Assembly: GCA_016208485.1 (NCBI GenBank)
Contig: JACQXY010000059.1
Location: 1 to 32,549, forward strand
DNA length: 32,549 bases
Reading direction: 5' to 3'
Origin: Acidobacteriota bacterium
GTDB lineage: Bacteria; Actinomycetota; AC-67
Below the pieces are notes generated by a model, which saw only the letters and a list, made by a program, of their open reading frames with translations, was not told where the DNA came from and made no database searches. Below are positions 22,548 to 30,202 of this stretch, piece after piece. Position numbers and translations under genes: made by a program. The number at the start of each line of letters is the position of its first letter. Within the stretch, counting starts at the first letter, position 1.

Positions 22548-23360
22548 TCAGGCGCAGCGTCTGGCGGGGGCACCGCGGGGTTCGTACCGCGGCGGCGACT
22601 CGCCTGCGTGGCCCGGGCGGCCGCCGGGTGGGAATCCGAAGAGCGGCGCCGGTCTGCCCCCGGAAGGCGCCGCCGGCGCCGGGCGCACAGGCCCGAGCCA
22701 GTTGGAGATGGTTTGGTGGGAGACACCGAGCACCTTGGCGATCTCGCGGAGCGAGCCCCCCGAAGCGCTCAGAGCACGCGCCTCGGCCCGAAGCGTAGCG
22801 CGACTCGCGCGCTGCGCCTCGCCGCGCCGGCGTCGCATCTCGCGCTGAGAGGGCGAGCGCGCCGGTGCCTCCATGCGGAGCAAGGGTGCCCAGCCGCGCC
22901 GGCCATGGTCGTCCGCGCGCATATGGCACGAGCGGCACAGCGCGGAGAGGTTCTCGAGCGAGTTGTCGCCCGAGAAGCGGAACGGCACGAGGTGGTGCAC
23001 GTCAAGCGCGCGCCCGTTGCGCTCGGGGGTCTTCCCGCAGCTTCTGCAGACACGATCGCGCGCGCGAACCTGCTCCTTGATGGCCTTCCAGCGCGGCCCG
23101 TAGCCCATCGCCCGGCCGCCGCGCCAGCGCCCGTTTCGCCGGCCACGGAGGTGCTCGCGGTTGTAGGTAGCCCTTGCGCAGGACCGGCTGCAGAACTTCC
23201 TGCCCGACCACACCCCGGCCGGCACGAGCACCACTCGGTTGCACGCGGGGCAGTGGAAGGGCCTGCTTCTGACGTTGGCGCGAGAGCGATCGTTACAACG
23301 CTTGCTGCACCATCGCCGCCGACCCGGCCGAAGCGGTCTCGAGCACCACTCGCATCGCAT
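22548..23360 (-). CDS. HNH endonuclease with zinc fingers and a C-terminal HTH
   Basis: A 270-residue protein in three parts. The N-terminus has two zinc-finger-like Cys clusters (CEWCSRP...WCSKRCND at 3-23, CPAC...FCSRSC at 37-61). The HNH domain spans 100-150: Cys105 and Cys108, then DVHHLVPF with His122/His123, ENL with Asn137 and CRSCH with Cys142, Cys145 and His146, so metal and catalytic residues are complete. Residues 196-223 (SGGSLREIAKVLGVSHQTIS) form a helix-turn-helix of the resolvase/Hin kind. The layout resembles free-standing homing or phage-type HNH nucleases. It sits 78 bases downstream of tRNA-Asp on the same strand. TACGCT seven bases before the ATG suggests a leaderless start. 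The last 45 residues are Pro/Gly/Arg-rich and may be disordered. Confidence 0.85.
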   Translation of the reverse strand: MRCEWCSRPLRPGRRRWCSKRCNDRSRANVRSRPFHCPACNRVVLVPAGVWSGRKFCSRSCARATYNREHLRGRRNGRWRGGRAMGYGPRWKAIKEQVRARDRVCRSCGKTPERNGRALDVHHLVPFRFSGDNSLENLSALCRSCHMRADDHGRRGWAPLLRMEAPARSPSQREMRRRRGEAQRASRATLRAEARALSASGGSLREIAKVLGVSHQTISNWLGPVRPAPAAPSGGRPAPLFGFPPGGRPGHAGESPPRYEPRGAPARRCA

Positions 23361-23438
23361 GCAGCCAAGCGTAGCGACGCCATGAGACAGAAACGGCCCG
23401 CCGCGCCTACTCGACTAAGCGGACATACACGGACGAAG

Positions 23439-23513
23439 CGCCCCCGATCGGACTCGAACCGACGGCCTCGACCTTGACAGGGTCGCGAGCACTCCAGACT
23501 GCTCCACGGGGGC
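23439..23513 (-). tRNA. tRNA-Asp (anticodon GUC)
   Basis: A 75-base cloverleaf on the minus strand. The acceptor GCCCCCG pairs with CGGGGGC, the D stem is GAGC/GCTC, and the anticodon stem is CGACC/GGTCG around CTGTCAA (anticodon GTC). The T loop is TTCGAGT and the discriminator is G, as usual for tRNA-Asp. CCA is not encoded. The HNH gene follows downstream. Confidence 0.96.
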
Positions 23514-23622
23514 AGCTAGGTTTCTCATTGTAGCGAAACGAGGGACGACGCGGGCGACGGCGCCTCCATGAGCGCGGTCTCACACAGGCGCGCCGCGCGA
23601 GTTGGTATCCTGACCCTGTCCC

Positions 23623-23695
23623 GGCCAGGTAGCTCAGTTGGAAGAGCACGGGTCTGAAAAACCCGGTGTCGGCAGTTCGATTCTGCCCCTGGCCA
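23623..23695 (+). tRNA. tRNA-Phe (anticodon GAA)
   Basis: A 73-base cloverleaf. The acceptor GGCCAGG pairs with CCTGGCC, the D stem is GCTC/GAGC, the anticodon stem is CGGGT/ACCCG around CTGAAAA (anticodon GAA), and the T arm is GGCAG-TTCGATT-CTGCC. The discriminator is A and CCA is not encoded. TATCCT at 23606-23611 is a possible -10. It is divergent from tRNA-Asp, with 109 bases between. Confidence 0.96.
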
Positions 23696-23843
23696 CAAAG
23701 CCCCCGGCAAGACCGCCCGCCGGCGCGCCGGGCGTCGTCGGCGCGCGCACGGCGTCCCTGGCGAGAGTGGTCTTCCGGTTCCGGTTGCTCGCCGCGGCGA
23801 TGGCGATCCCGGCCACCTCGGCCGCGCCCCAATCCTTGCGAGC

Positions 23844-24854
23844 ATGGCCGGAGACCTCCTCGTCGTGTTCGCCTTCCAGGCACTCGTGCCGGCGGTCCGG
23901 CACTCGGCCCTGTTCGGCCACGTGCTCGTCGTCGCCTACTACACCTGCCTGGGTGGACGCGGGACCGGCCTCACGGTCGGAGGGATCGCCGCGGTGTTGA
24001 CCGCACTCGCCCGCTTCCTCTCTCCTCCGGGCGAGCGCCTGGACGTTCTGGCCTTCGCGCTGTTCGTCGCGGCCCTGGTCGCGATCACTCTTCTCATCGA
24101 GTGGGCGACCACCGAGCAGCGCCTGGCGATCGCGCGCCTCCGCGCCCTGGACCAGATCAAGAGCGCGCTCCTGCAGGGGGTCTCGCACGAGCTGCGAACC
24201 CCTCTCACGGCGATCCTCGGCCTCGCCGAAACCCTGAACCGGGCGGACGCGCCCGAGCACGAGCGCCGGGAGCTGACCGCCAGGCTGGCAGGAAGCGCCA
24301 AGCGGCTCGACCGCCTGCTCGGCGACCTCCTCGACCTCGACCGCCTGTCCCGCGGGGTGATCGAGCCCCGGATGCAACGCGCGGAGATCGAGGGAGTCGT
24401 CCGCTCGGCGATCCGCGACGTCGACCCGCACGACCACCCCGTGACCGTCGACTGCGAGGTCGCCACTGCCGAGGTCGACGTCCCTCGCCTGGAGCGGATC
24501 GTTGAGAACCTGGTGGTGAATGCCGTCCGGCACACCCCGCCCGGCACCCCGATCTGGATTCGCGCCCGCTCCGAGGGGGAGGCCTTGCTCCTCGCGGTCG
24601 AGGACGCCGGACCGGGAGTGCCCGACCACTTAAAGACGGAGGTCTTCGAGCCCTTCAGGCGCGGCGAGGCCGGCCCTCGCGGGTCCGGGATCGGCCTCAC
24701 CCTCGTCGCTCGCCTCGCCGAGTTCCAAGGTGGCCGCGCGTGGGTGGAGGACCGGCCGGGAGGCGGCGCATCGTTCCGAGTCCTGCTCCCGGGAGCCCTG
24801 CCGACCAGCCGCGCGACCGAGGTGGGCGGCCGATCCGACCTCGGTCCGGAATGA
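23844..24854 (+). CDS. orphan membrane sensor histidine kinase
   Basis: A 336-residue kinase with about three membrane helices in the first 90 residues (LLVVFAFQALVP, HVLVVAYYTCL, FALFVAALVAITLLIEW), HisKA with His115 in GVSHELRTPLTAIL and an HATPase domain at about 205-310 (NLVVNAVRHTPPG, VEDAGPGVP, GSGIGLTLVARLAEFQGG). There is no separate sensory domain. No response regulator adjoins it. The ATG at 23844 is the first start in this frame, yet the +1-shifted frame just upstream (about 23752-23840) reads VVFRFRLLAAAMAIPATSAA, a membrane-helix-like segment. The true N-terminus may therefore be longer and interrupted by a frameshift or sequencing error. It converges on bldC with a shared hairpin. 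Confidence 0.85.
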   Translation: MAGDLLVVFAFQALVPAVRHSALFGHVLVVAYYTCLGGRGTGLTVGGIAAVLTALARFLSPPGERLDVLAFALFVAALVAITLLIEWATTEQRLAIARLRALDQIKSALLQGVSHELRTPLTAILGLAETLNRADAPEHERRELTARLAGSAKRLDRLLGDLLDLDRLSRGVIEPRMQRAEIEGVVRSAIRDVDPHDHPVTVDCEVATAEVDVPRLERIVENLVVNAVRHTPPGTPIWIRARSEGEALLLAVEDAGPGVPDHLKTEVFEPFRRGEAGPRGSGIGLTLVARLAEFQGGRAWVEDRPGGGASFRVLLPGALPTSRATEVGGRSDLGPE

Positions 24855-24878
24855 AGTTTCCCGCCCAAGAAAGCACGA

Positions 24879-24903
24879 AACCGAGGGGGGAAAGCCCTCG
24901 GTT
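24879..24903. terminator. hairpin terminator between the kinase and bldC
   Basis: AACCGAGGG (24879-24887) pairs perfectly with CCCTCGGTT (24895-24903) over a seven-base loop. Read on the minus strand it is followed by TCGTGCTTTCTT, a T-rich stretch, so it should mainly end bldC transcription. It can also serve the plus-strand kinase, whose stop lies 25 bases before. Confidence 0.65.
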
Positions 24904-24932
24904 CCGTGTCCTCCGCCGGAACTGCCCGGCGT

Positions 24933-25136
24933 CTAGCCGTGGCTCTCGGGCGACGCTCCTTCAAGAAGGCTCATGACCTCGGCCTCGCGGTAGCGCCGGT
25001 GCCCGCCGAGCGTCCTGATGGAGCTTAGCTTGCCCGCCTTCGCCCACCGCGTGACGGTCTTGGGGTCCACGCGGAACAGCGCGGCGACCTCAGCGGGGGT
25101 AAGAAGTGTCTCGCTGGACACCTGATCTCTCTTCAT
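24933..25136 (-). CDS. bldC: BldC-family MerR-like transcriptional regulator
   Basis: A 67-residue protein that is nearly all one winged helix-turn-helix: LLTPAEVAALFRVDPKTVTR, then WAKAGKLSSIRTLGGHRRYR and EAEVMSLLEG. This matches Streptomyces BldC very closely as I recall it (the same length, and the same WAKAGKL-SIRTLGGHRRYREAEV core). BldC binds direct repeats cooperatively and controls developmental timing in Streptomyces; homologues occur across non-sporulating actinobacteria, where the role is less clear. It lacks the effector and dimerisation parts of classical MerR. AAAGGAGGG lies nine bases before the ATG. The upstream leader is long and structured. An excisionase-like function is the alternative, but the GGHRRYR wing favours BldC. 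Confidence 0.92.
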   Translation of the reverse strand: MKRDQVSSETLLTPAEVAALFRVDPKTVTRWAKAGKLSSIRTLGGHRRYREAEVMSLLEGASPESHG

Positions 25137-25512
25137 CCCTCCAACCCTCCTTTGCCTCTCGTGCCCCCGCGGCGCCTGGGCCCTTGTGCCGCGGAATGTC
25201 TTGTCGTTTCCCGGCCGCTCCCAGTTTCGGTTGTGTCCTGTTCTGACGCCATAGCCTGTTCGGGGGGTTTCGGGTTAGCACTCCTGGTGGATGGGCCCAT
25301 CCCACCCAACCCGCCTGGTTCTCCCCCTTGGCCCCGTAGCCGTCCCTTCATGCCACACAAACGATTCAATTCCTGCTTTGTCGCAGGCATTCCCGGGAAG
25401 CTGGACTTTCATGCCGGCTCACTCTAGCAGGCTGGAAAGGATTTCGGGGGATGCGGGGGAAAACTCCAGGAAACCGGGTGCCGCAATGACCGAATCTGCC
25501 GGATGCTCCCCT
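25137..25512 (-). other. 376-base gene-free region: long structured leader upstream of bldC
   Basis: No convincing gene is seen on either strand. On the minus strand TAGAGT (25426-25421) is the best -10; it would give a bldC leader of about 280 bases. Within it lie two structured stretches: CCTGC/GCAGG around 25372-25387 and the nested element at 25271-25313. I compared it from memory with c-di-GMP, ydaO and cobalamin riboswitches and found no match. A 45-codon frame (25412 to 25275) begins eight bases after the -10 but shows no protein-like features. Confidence 0.5.
25271..25313 (-). other. nested stem-loop in the bldC leader
   Basis: CGGGTT (25271-25276) pairs with AACCCG (25308-25313), enclosing GGTGGATGGG (25286-25295) opposed by CCCAT-C-CCACC (25296-25306) with one bulged C. 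Its core GGATGGGCCCATCC is a perfect 14-base palindrome. The arrangement could form RNA structure in the leader or serve as an operator. Only complementarity is seen; function is unknown. Confidence 0.5.
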
Positions 25513-27582
25513 TTATTTGGCTACGCCGGAGGCGGCTCGAACGGATCGCGCGAGGACTTGGGCAACGTCCATGACCTGGACCGACTCGGAGGCCTCGCCC
25601 CCGGCGATCTTGTCCTTCACCGCATCGTCCATCATGATCATGCAGTAGGGACACCCGACCGACACGATCTCGGGGTCGGTCGCGAGCACTTCCTCGACGC
25701 GCTCGATGTTGATCCGCTTGCCTGCGCTCTCCTCCATCCACATCCGGCCGCCGCCGGCGCCGCAGCAGAACGTGCGGCCGCGCGAGCGCTTCATCTCCGC
25801 CCGCGACAGCCCGGGAACGGAGTCGAGCACCTCGCGCGGGGCATCGGTCACGCCGTTGTGCCGCGCGAGATAGCAGGGGTCGTGGTAGGTGATGCGCCTG
25901 TCGAGATCCGCGCTCGGGACGAGCCTCCCGGCGCGCACCAGCTCCTCGAGAAGCTGGGTGTGGTGGATCACCTCGAAGTCGCCCCCGAAGTCCGGGTACT
26001 CGTTGCGCAGCGCGTTGAAGCAGTGCGGGCACGCCGTGACGATCTTGCGCACGCCCTTCGACTTCAGCATCTGGACGTTCTTCGTCGCGATCTCCTGGTA
26101 CAGGTACTCGTTTCCGACCCGCCGCGCGGGATCCCCCGTGCAGGTTTCCTGGGGACCGAGCACCGCGAAGCCGACGTCTGCGGCAAGCAGCAGCTCGGCG
26201 AAGGCGCGCACGGATTTCTTCGCCCGGTCGTCGAACGCGCCTGCGCAACCGACCCAGTACAGATACTCGACGTCCGGCGGCATCTTCCCGTTGAGAACGA
26301 TCAGGTCGTCCTCGATCCCCTTCGCCCAGTCGAGCCGGGCCGAGGCCGGCGCGCCCCAGGGATTCCCGGAGTTCTCGAGGTTGCGGAGCATGACCCCGGC
26401 CTCCGGAGGGAACTTCGACTCCATCATCACCTGGTAGCGGCGCATATCGACGATCGCGTCCACGTGCTCGATGTCCACCGGGCATTCGTAGACGCACGCG
26501 CCGCACGTGACGCAGGCCCAGAGAACGTCCTCGCTGACGACGTCGGGCACCAGCGACTTTGAAGCGAGTCCGGCCATCTCCTCGGCGGTCTTGCGGCCGA
26601 GGAGCAGCGGGCCCTTCTCGAACAGGTGGTCGCGCATGCCCATCATGAGGAGCTTGGGATTCAGGTCCTTGCCGGTGTTCCACGCCGGGCAGACCGACTG
26701 GCAGCGCCCGCACTCGGTGCAGGTGTAGGCGTCGAGGAGCTGCTTCCAACTGAACTGCTCGATCGCGCCGACGCCGAGGACGGTCTCCTCGTCAATCAGC
26801 TCCGGGTCGATGTGCAGGGGCCGCAAGCGCCCGAGCGCGAGCGGCTGCCGCCCGAAGAGCACGTTCAAAGGAGAGGTGAAGATGTGCAGGTGCTTCGAGT
26901 TCATCACCACCACGAGGAACGCGAAGACGACGGCGATGTGCGCGAGCAAGAAGCCGTCCTCGAGCCACCGGAGCGTGGAATGCGAAAGTCCGTCGAGCGC
27001 TCCCCCGAGGCCGCGCGAGAGAAAAGCCCAGCGGGGGTAGGGCAGGGTCCCGAGCGCCCACCGCGCCGCGCGCACGACGAGCACCGTTGCGACGACCCCG
27101 AGGATCATCGCCAGGATCACGAAGGCGCCGGTCATGTGCGACCGGAAGAAGCGGGACCTGCGCCCGAGGCGCTCGGGCGAGTTTCCCAGCCGGATGACGG
27201 CGAAGGTGACGAGCGCGACGGACACGAGCACGAAGAACAGGTCCTGAACGAAACCGAGCCACTCGTGGTCCCCGACGATCGGGATCTTGAACTCCGGGCT
27301 GAACAGCTCTCCGATCGTCTCGACGAGCGTGACCTGGACGACGAGGAACCCCCAGAAGGTGAAGGCGTGCATCAGGCCGGGCCCCGACCACTGGAAGAGC
27401 TTCCGCTGGCCGAGGACCTTCGTCACTTCGTACTTGAGGTTCGGGACGAGAGAGCGCCGGCGCTCGGGGGCGGGACGGGCGGCGGCGAGGAGAGAAACCA
27501 GGGTCTTGATCCGGCCGGCCGCGAGGCCGACCGACAGCAGGATGATGGCGAACCCGGCGGCGATGCGCGCTCCGGTCTGCAC
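25513..27582 (-). CDS. membrane-bound HdrD/GlpC-like Fe-S oxidoreductase
   Basis: A 689-residue protein. The first 235 residues hold about six membrane helices with several His (MHAFTFWGF, FLLAHIAVVFAF, SKHLHIF) resembling the NarI-type heme b domain. Two 4Fe-4S clusters follow: CTECGRCQSVCP (Cys288/291/294/298) and CVTCGACVYECP (Cys357/360/363/367). Two cysteine-rich CCG domains complete it: WVGCAG, TACPHCFNA, then YHDPCYLARHNG, TFCCGAGGGRMW and VGCPYCMIMMDD. The layout matches the single-chain Fe-S proteins common in actinobacteria (Rv0338c-like), thought to link electron donors such as acyl-CoA dehydrogenase/ETF to menaquinone. The GTG at 27582 sits 39 bases after a TATAAT box. The electron donor here is unknown, but the acyl-CoA genes in the window make ETF plausible. 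Confidence 0.9.
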   Translation of the reverse strand: MQTGARIAAGFAIILLSVGLAAGRIKTLVSLLAAARPAPERRRSLVPNLKYEVTKVLGQRKLFQWSGPGLMHAFTFWGFLVVQVTLVETIGELFSPEFKIPIVGDHEWLGFVQDLFFVLVSVALVTFAVIRLGNSPERLGRRSRFFRSHMTGAFVILAMILGVVATVLVVRAARWALGTLPYPRWAFLSRGLGGALDGLSHSTLRWLEDGFLLAHIAVVFAFLVVVMNSKHLHIFTSPLNVLFGRQPLALGRLRPLHIDPELIDEETVLGVGAIEQFSWKQLLDAYTCTECGRCQSVCPAWNTGKDLNPKLLMMGMRDHLFEKGPLLLGRKTAEEMAGLASKSLVPDVVSEDVLWACVTCGACVYECPVDIEHVDAIVDMRRYQVMMESKFPPEAGVMLRNLENSGNPWGAPASARLDWAKGIEDDLIVLNGKMPPDVEYLYWVGCAGAFDDRAKKSVRAFAELLLAADVGFAVLGPQETCTGDPARRVGNEYLYQEIATKNVQMLKSKGVRKIVTACPHCFNALRNEYPDFGGDFEVIHHTQLLEELVRAGRLVPSADLDRRITYHDPCYLARHNGVTDAPREVLDSVPGLSRAEMKRSRGRTFCCGAGGGRMWMEESAGKRINIERVEEVLATDPEIVSVGCPYCMIMMDDAVKDKIAGGEASESVQVMDVAQVLARSVRAASGVAK

Positions 27583-27621
27583 GGCCCTGCAAGTCCCCTT
27601 TCCGGACGGCGAACCGGCGCG

Positions 27622-27627
27622 ATTATA
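27622..27627 (-). promoter_or_regulatory. -10 box of the Fe-S oxidoreductase gene
   Basis: On the minus strand this reads TATAAT, a perfect consensus, 39 bases before the GTG start at 27582. No good -35 is seen at 16-18 bases. The expected leader is about 33 bases, so unlike many genes here this one is not leaderless. Confidence 0.55.
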
Positions 27628-27653
27628 GGTGCGGTTCGGGACGCGCGCGAACC

Positions 27654-27701
27654 GGCCGCGGCGAGGTCCGGAGCGCCGGCCGCGGCGAGGTCCGGAGCGC
27701 C
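27654..27701. repeat. perfect 24-bp tandem duplication
   Basis: The 24-base unit beginning GGCCGCGGCGAGGTCC occurs at 27654-27677 and again, base for base, at 27678-27701. It lies right after the deformylase stop and upstream of the Fe-S gene promoter. It looks like a recent slippage duplication. Confidence 0.85.
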
Positions 27702-27703
27702 GA

Positions 27704-28213
27704 TCAGCGCGGCGGCGCGAACCGCTTGCGAGGGAAGAGGTCGCCGGCGATCGAGGCGATCCGGTCCAGGAACAGGGCCCCGTCCAAGTGGTCGATCTCG
27801 TGCTGGAGCGCCCGGGCCTCGAAGGCGTCCGCCTCGACCACCCGGCGCGTCCCGTCCGGCAGGAGGCCCTCGACCGTGACCTTGATCGCGCGCCGGACGT
27901 TGCCGGTGAAGTCGGGGAGGCTCATGCAGCCCTCGCGCGCGACCTCAGCGCCCTCGCGCGCGATCACGACCGGGTTGATGAGCACGACGAGCCCGTGGCA
28001 AGAGCGGATCTTGCGGTGCCCGGTCACGTCCATGCAAAACGCGCGCGCGGCGATCCCGATCTGCGGCGCGGCGATCCCGACGCACGCGGGCGAGGCGCGC
28101 ATCGTGTCGACGAGATCGCGCGCGAGCGCCTCGGCATCCGGCCCCGGTTCAAGGGGCTCCGCGACCGCCTTGAGGACCGCGGCCGGGTAGCGAAGGACGG
28201 GCCGGACGGACAC
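27704..28213 (-). CDS. def: peptide deformylase
   Basis: A 169-residue enzyme that removes the formyl group from the N-terminal Met of new proteins. All three motifs are intact: VGIAAPQIG (45-53), EGCMSLP (94-100, metal ligand Cys96) and QHEIDHLDG (137-145, ligands His138 and His142, catalytic Glu139). Compared with common enzymes the first motif has Val-Gly-Ile instead of G-x-G-x, and the second has Met in place of Leu in EGCLS. The GTG at 28213 lies five bases after the double-ACT gene stop, so both are probably cotranscribed. No clear Shine-Dalgarno is present, consistent with translational coupling. No methionyl-tRNA formyltransferase gene is adjacent. Confidence 0.94.
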   Translation of the reverse strand: MSVRPVLRYPAAVLKAVAEPLEPGPDAEALARDLVDTMRASPACVGIAAPQIGIAARAFCMDVTGHRKIRSCHGLVVLINPVVIAREGAEVAREGCMSLPDFTGNVRRAIKVTVEGLLPDGTRRVVEADAFEARALQHEIDHLDGALFLDRIASIAGDLFPRKRFAPPR

Positions 28214-28218
28214 CGCGC

Positions 28219-28749
28219 CTACAAGGTGTCCGCTTCGGCGGCGTGGAGCGAGAGGTCCACGCCGAGGTCCGCGGCGAGCGACTTCAGGTCGCGCTCGAGC
28301 GCGGCCGCATCCGTGCCGGCCGGGAGCGTCACTTCCATGATCATCACGTAGACCGGCGGCTCGCCCCCGATCACGTGCGTCGCGAGGTCGGTGATGTTCA
28401 CCCGGCTCCCGGCGAGCGCCTCCGACACGCGGAAGACGATCCCCGGACGATCGGCGCCGTAGACGCTCACAACGTACGGGGCGCCCTCGGCATGCTCCGC
28501 GGGGGCCTCGCGCACCGGCCGCACCGACACGAGGAGGTCGAGCCGGCTTGCCGGGGCGCCGAGCGCCTGCTCGAGCGCGGATGCGTCGGAGCCCTGGGGG
28601 AGCGCCACGATCAACATCATCGCGAAGTGGCCGCCGAGGATCGCCATCCGGGAGTCCTCGATGTTGCCGCGCTGCTCGTAGAGGACCCGGGTGACGGCGG
28701 CGACGATCCCGGGGCGGTCGACCCCGACTGCGGTGACGGACACGTGCAT
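28219..28749 (-). CDS. double-ACT-domain protein (GcvR-like)
   Basis: A 176-residue protein made of two ACT domains (about 3-75 and 92-165). The first begins VSVTAVGVDRPGIVAAVTRV with RGNIEDSRMAILGGHFAMML, the second VVSVYGADRPGIVFRVSEAL with NITDLATHVIGG. The D-R-P-G-I turn at the ligand interface is kept in both. GcvR-type proteins sense amino acids such as glycine; no DNA-binding part is visible. The ATG at 28749 is chosen because TAGCCT lies seven bases upstream (leaderless type); a TTG twelve codons earlier would lie within the promoter. The deformylase follows five bases after the stop. Confidence 0.85.
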   Translation of the reverse strand: MHVSVTAVGVDRPGIVAAVTRVLYEQRGNIEDSRMAILGGHFAMMLIVALPQGSDASALEQALGAPASRLDLLVSVRPVREAPAEHAEGAPYVVSVYGADRPGIVFRVSEALAGSRVNITDLATHVIGGEPPVYVMIMEVTLPAGTDAAALERDLKSLAADLGVDLSLHAAEADTL

Positions 28750-28756
28750 CGAGGGG

Positions 28757-28762
28757 AGGCTA
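28757..28762 (-). promoter_or_regulatory. leaderless -10 box of the ACT-deformylase operon
   Basis: TAGCCT on the minus strand ends seven bases before the ATG at 28749. No Shine-Dalgarno precedes the ATG, which supports a leaderless message. No clear -35 is seen. Confidence 0.4.
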
Positions 28763-28908
28763 AATCCGGCTGGGGCCCGCGTCAACGCAGGCCGCGGAGC
28801 CCACCGGAAATCCTATCAAAACGGATAGTCGCGGTGGACGGCAGGAGATGGATCCGGGCGCGCCGAAAAAGAACTGGATCTGGAACTGGAGCAGAAGGGG
28901 GAAGGGTC

Positions 28909-30150
28909 ATGCGGAGACTCGCCACGGTGCTACTGGTTGTGCTCCCGCTCATCGGCGCGGGACCCGCGGCGCTGGCCGCGCCCGGAAACGACAACTTCGC
29001 CGACGCGACGGAGATCGTCTCGATCCCGTACGCCGACACGGTGGACACGACCGACGCGACCGAGGAACTCCTCGAGCCGTCGTGCATGACGTGGGTGGGC
29101 GGACCCGCGCGGCACACGATCTGGTACCGCTACACGCCGACGTCGGATGCCACCCTCGCGGCCGATACGTTCGGGAGCGAGTTCCCCACGATGCTCGCCG
29201 TCTACACCGGAAGCAGCTTCCTCGACCTCCGGAGGGTGCAGTGCAGCATCTCTGAGGGGAGCGGGGCCTCGGTCCTCGTCTACCCGGCGCCGGGCGAGAC
29301 CTACTACTTCCAGATCGAGGGGTACTACGGAGATGCCGGCGTCGCGACCTTCCGTCTGGGCCCGGCGGGGGCGATCGCCGGGACGATCTCCGACGCCTCA
29401 GGGCCGGCCTCGGACATCTGCGTCGACGTGCATCGGCCGGATGACCCATGGAGCTACGAGGGTTGGGCGATAACCGATGGCTCGGGCTCCTACACCGTGG
29501 CGGATCTCGCGCCGGGGGACTACAAGCTCATGTTCAGCGAGTGTGGCGCCGGGTCGCACGCAGCCGAGTGGTACAACGACAGGGCCGACTTCGATCAGGC
29601 GGACGCAATCAACGTTGAGAACGGGGTCACGACCTCCGGCATCGACGCGTTCCTCGCGGCCGCACCGCCGCCGCCGGAGGCCGACCTCGCCGTCACGCAA
29701 CTTTCGGTCGAGAACGTGCCCATCCGCACGGACTACGGCACCGTGGGCTACACGGGTTGGATGCGCGACGTGACGGTCGAGGTCTCCAACCTCGCTGGGG
29801 ATCCCGCGCGCGCCTCGCTCACCGTCGAGGTGTGCCCGCGGACGGAGGGCCTGTGCTCGGTCATCGCGCGGGAGTACTTCCTCGAGCCAATTGCCCAGGA
29901 GGCGCCGATCGGGCGGACCTACCAGTGGAACGCCGCCGGGATGGCAGGCGATGTCCGGGTCCTGGCTTGGGTGGATAGCTGCTCCGTGCAGGATCCCGAC
30001 TACGACAACAACTGGAGGAGCGTGGACCACTACGTCATCGCCGGGGGGCTCGGAGTGGGCGCCGGCGTGAGCGCGTTCTCCGATCCTTCGCCGGGCTACT
30101 ATCCCTGCGACTACTACATAACGCCGGTGGGTGGGAGCAGCCCCGCATGA
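28909..30150 (+). CDS. secreted multidomain protein (PPC-like, carboxypeptidase-regulatory-like, CARDB-like)
   Basis: A 413-residue exported protein. A signal peptide (MRRLATVLLVVLPLIGAG, cleavage after ALA near 23) is followed by a PPC-like domain (25-155) starting PGNDNFADATEI with HTIWYRYTPTSDATL and TMLAVYTGSS. Residues 157-250 look like a carboxypeptidase regulatory-like fold (GAIAGTISD, GSYTVADLAPGDYKLMF). Residues 262-380 resemble CARDB (ADLAVTQLSVEN, VTVEVSNLAGDPARASLTVEV). All are Ig-like or jelly-roll modules that mediate binding outside the cell; no enzyme domain is present. Paired Cys suggest disulfides. GGGGGAAGGG precedes the ATG at 28909. The C-terminus has no sortase motif or membrane anchor. 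Confidence 0.82.
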   Translation: MRRLATVLLVVLPLIGAGPAALAAPGNDNFADATEIVSIPYADTVDTTDATEELLEPSCMTWVGGPARHTIWYRYTPTSDATLAADTFGSEFPTMLAVYTGSSFLDLRRVQCSISEGSGASVLVYPAPGETYYFQIEGYYGDAGVATFRLGPAGAIAGTISDASGPASDICVDVHRPDDPWSYEGWAITDGSGSYTVADLAPGDYKLMFSECGAGSHAAEWYNDRADFDQADAINVENGVTTSGIDAFLAAAPPPPEADLAVTQLSVENVPIRTDYGTVGYTGWMRDVTVEVSNLAGDPARASLTVEVCPRTEGLCSVIAREYFLEPIAQEAPIGRTYQWNAAGMAGDVRVLAWVDSCSVQDPDYDNNWRSVDHYVIAGGLGVGAGVSAFSDPSPGYYPCDYYITPVGGSSPA

Positions 30151-30190
30151 CGGGGCGGTAACCCGAGCTGCCGAGAGGACCCGCGCGCAC

Positions 30191-30196
30191 TACGAT
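30191..30196 (+). promoter_or_regulatory. leaderless -10 box of the DUF192 gene
   Basis: TACGAT ends six bases before GTG at 30203. No Shine-Dalgarno precedes that GTG. The spacing matches the other leaderless candidates in this window. Confidence 0.4.
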
Positions 30197-30202
30197 CGAC
30201 GC

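Noticed and set aside
22551..22610. A T-arm-like GGTTCGTACC within a CCGCGG palindrome at the 3' end of the HNH gene, considered as a tRNA or tmRNA fragment
   Set aside because: No acceptor, D or anticodon arm can be drawn around it, and it lies within coding sequence.
25275..25412. A 45-codon minus-strand frame beginning eight bases after a TAGAGT box upstream of bldC
   Set aside because: No family resemblance, no ribosome site, and the sequence coincides with hairpin structure; kept only as part of the leader description.
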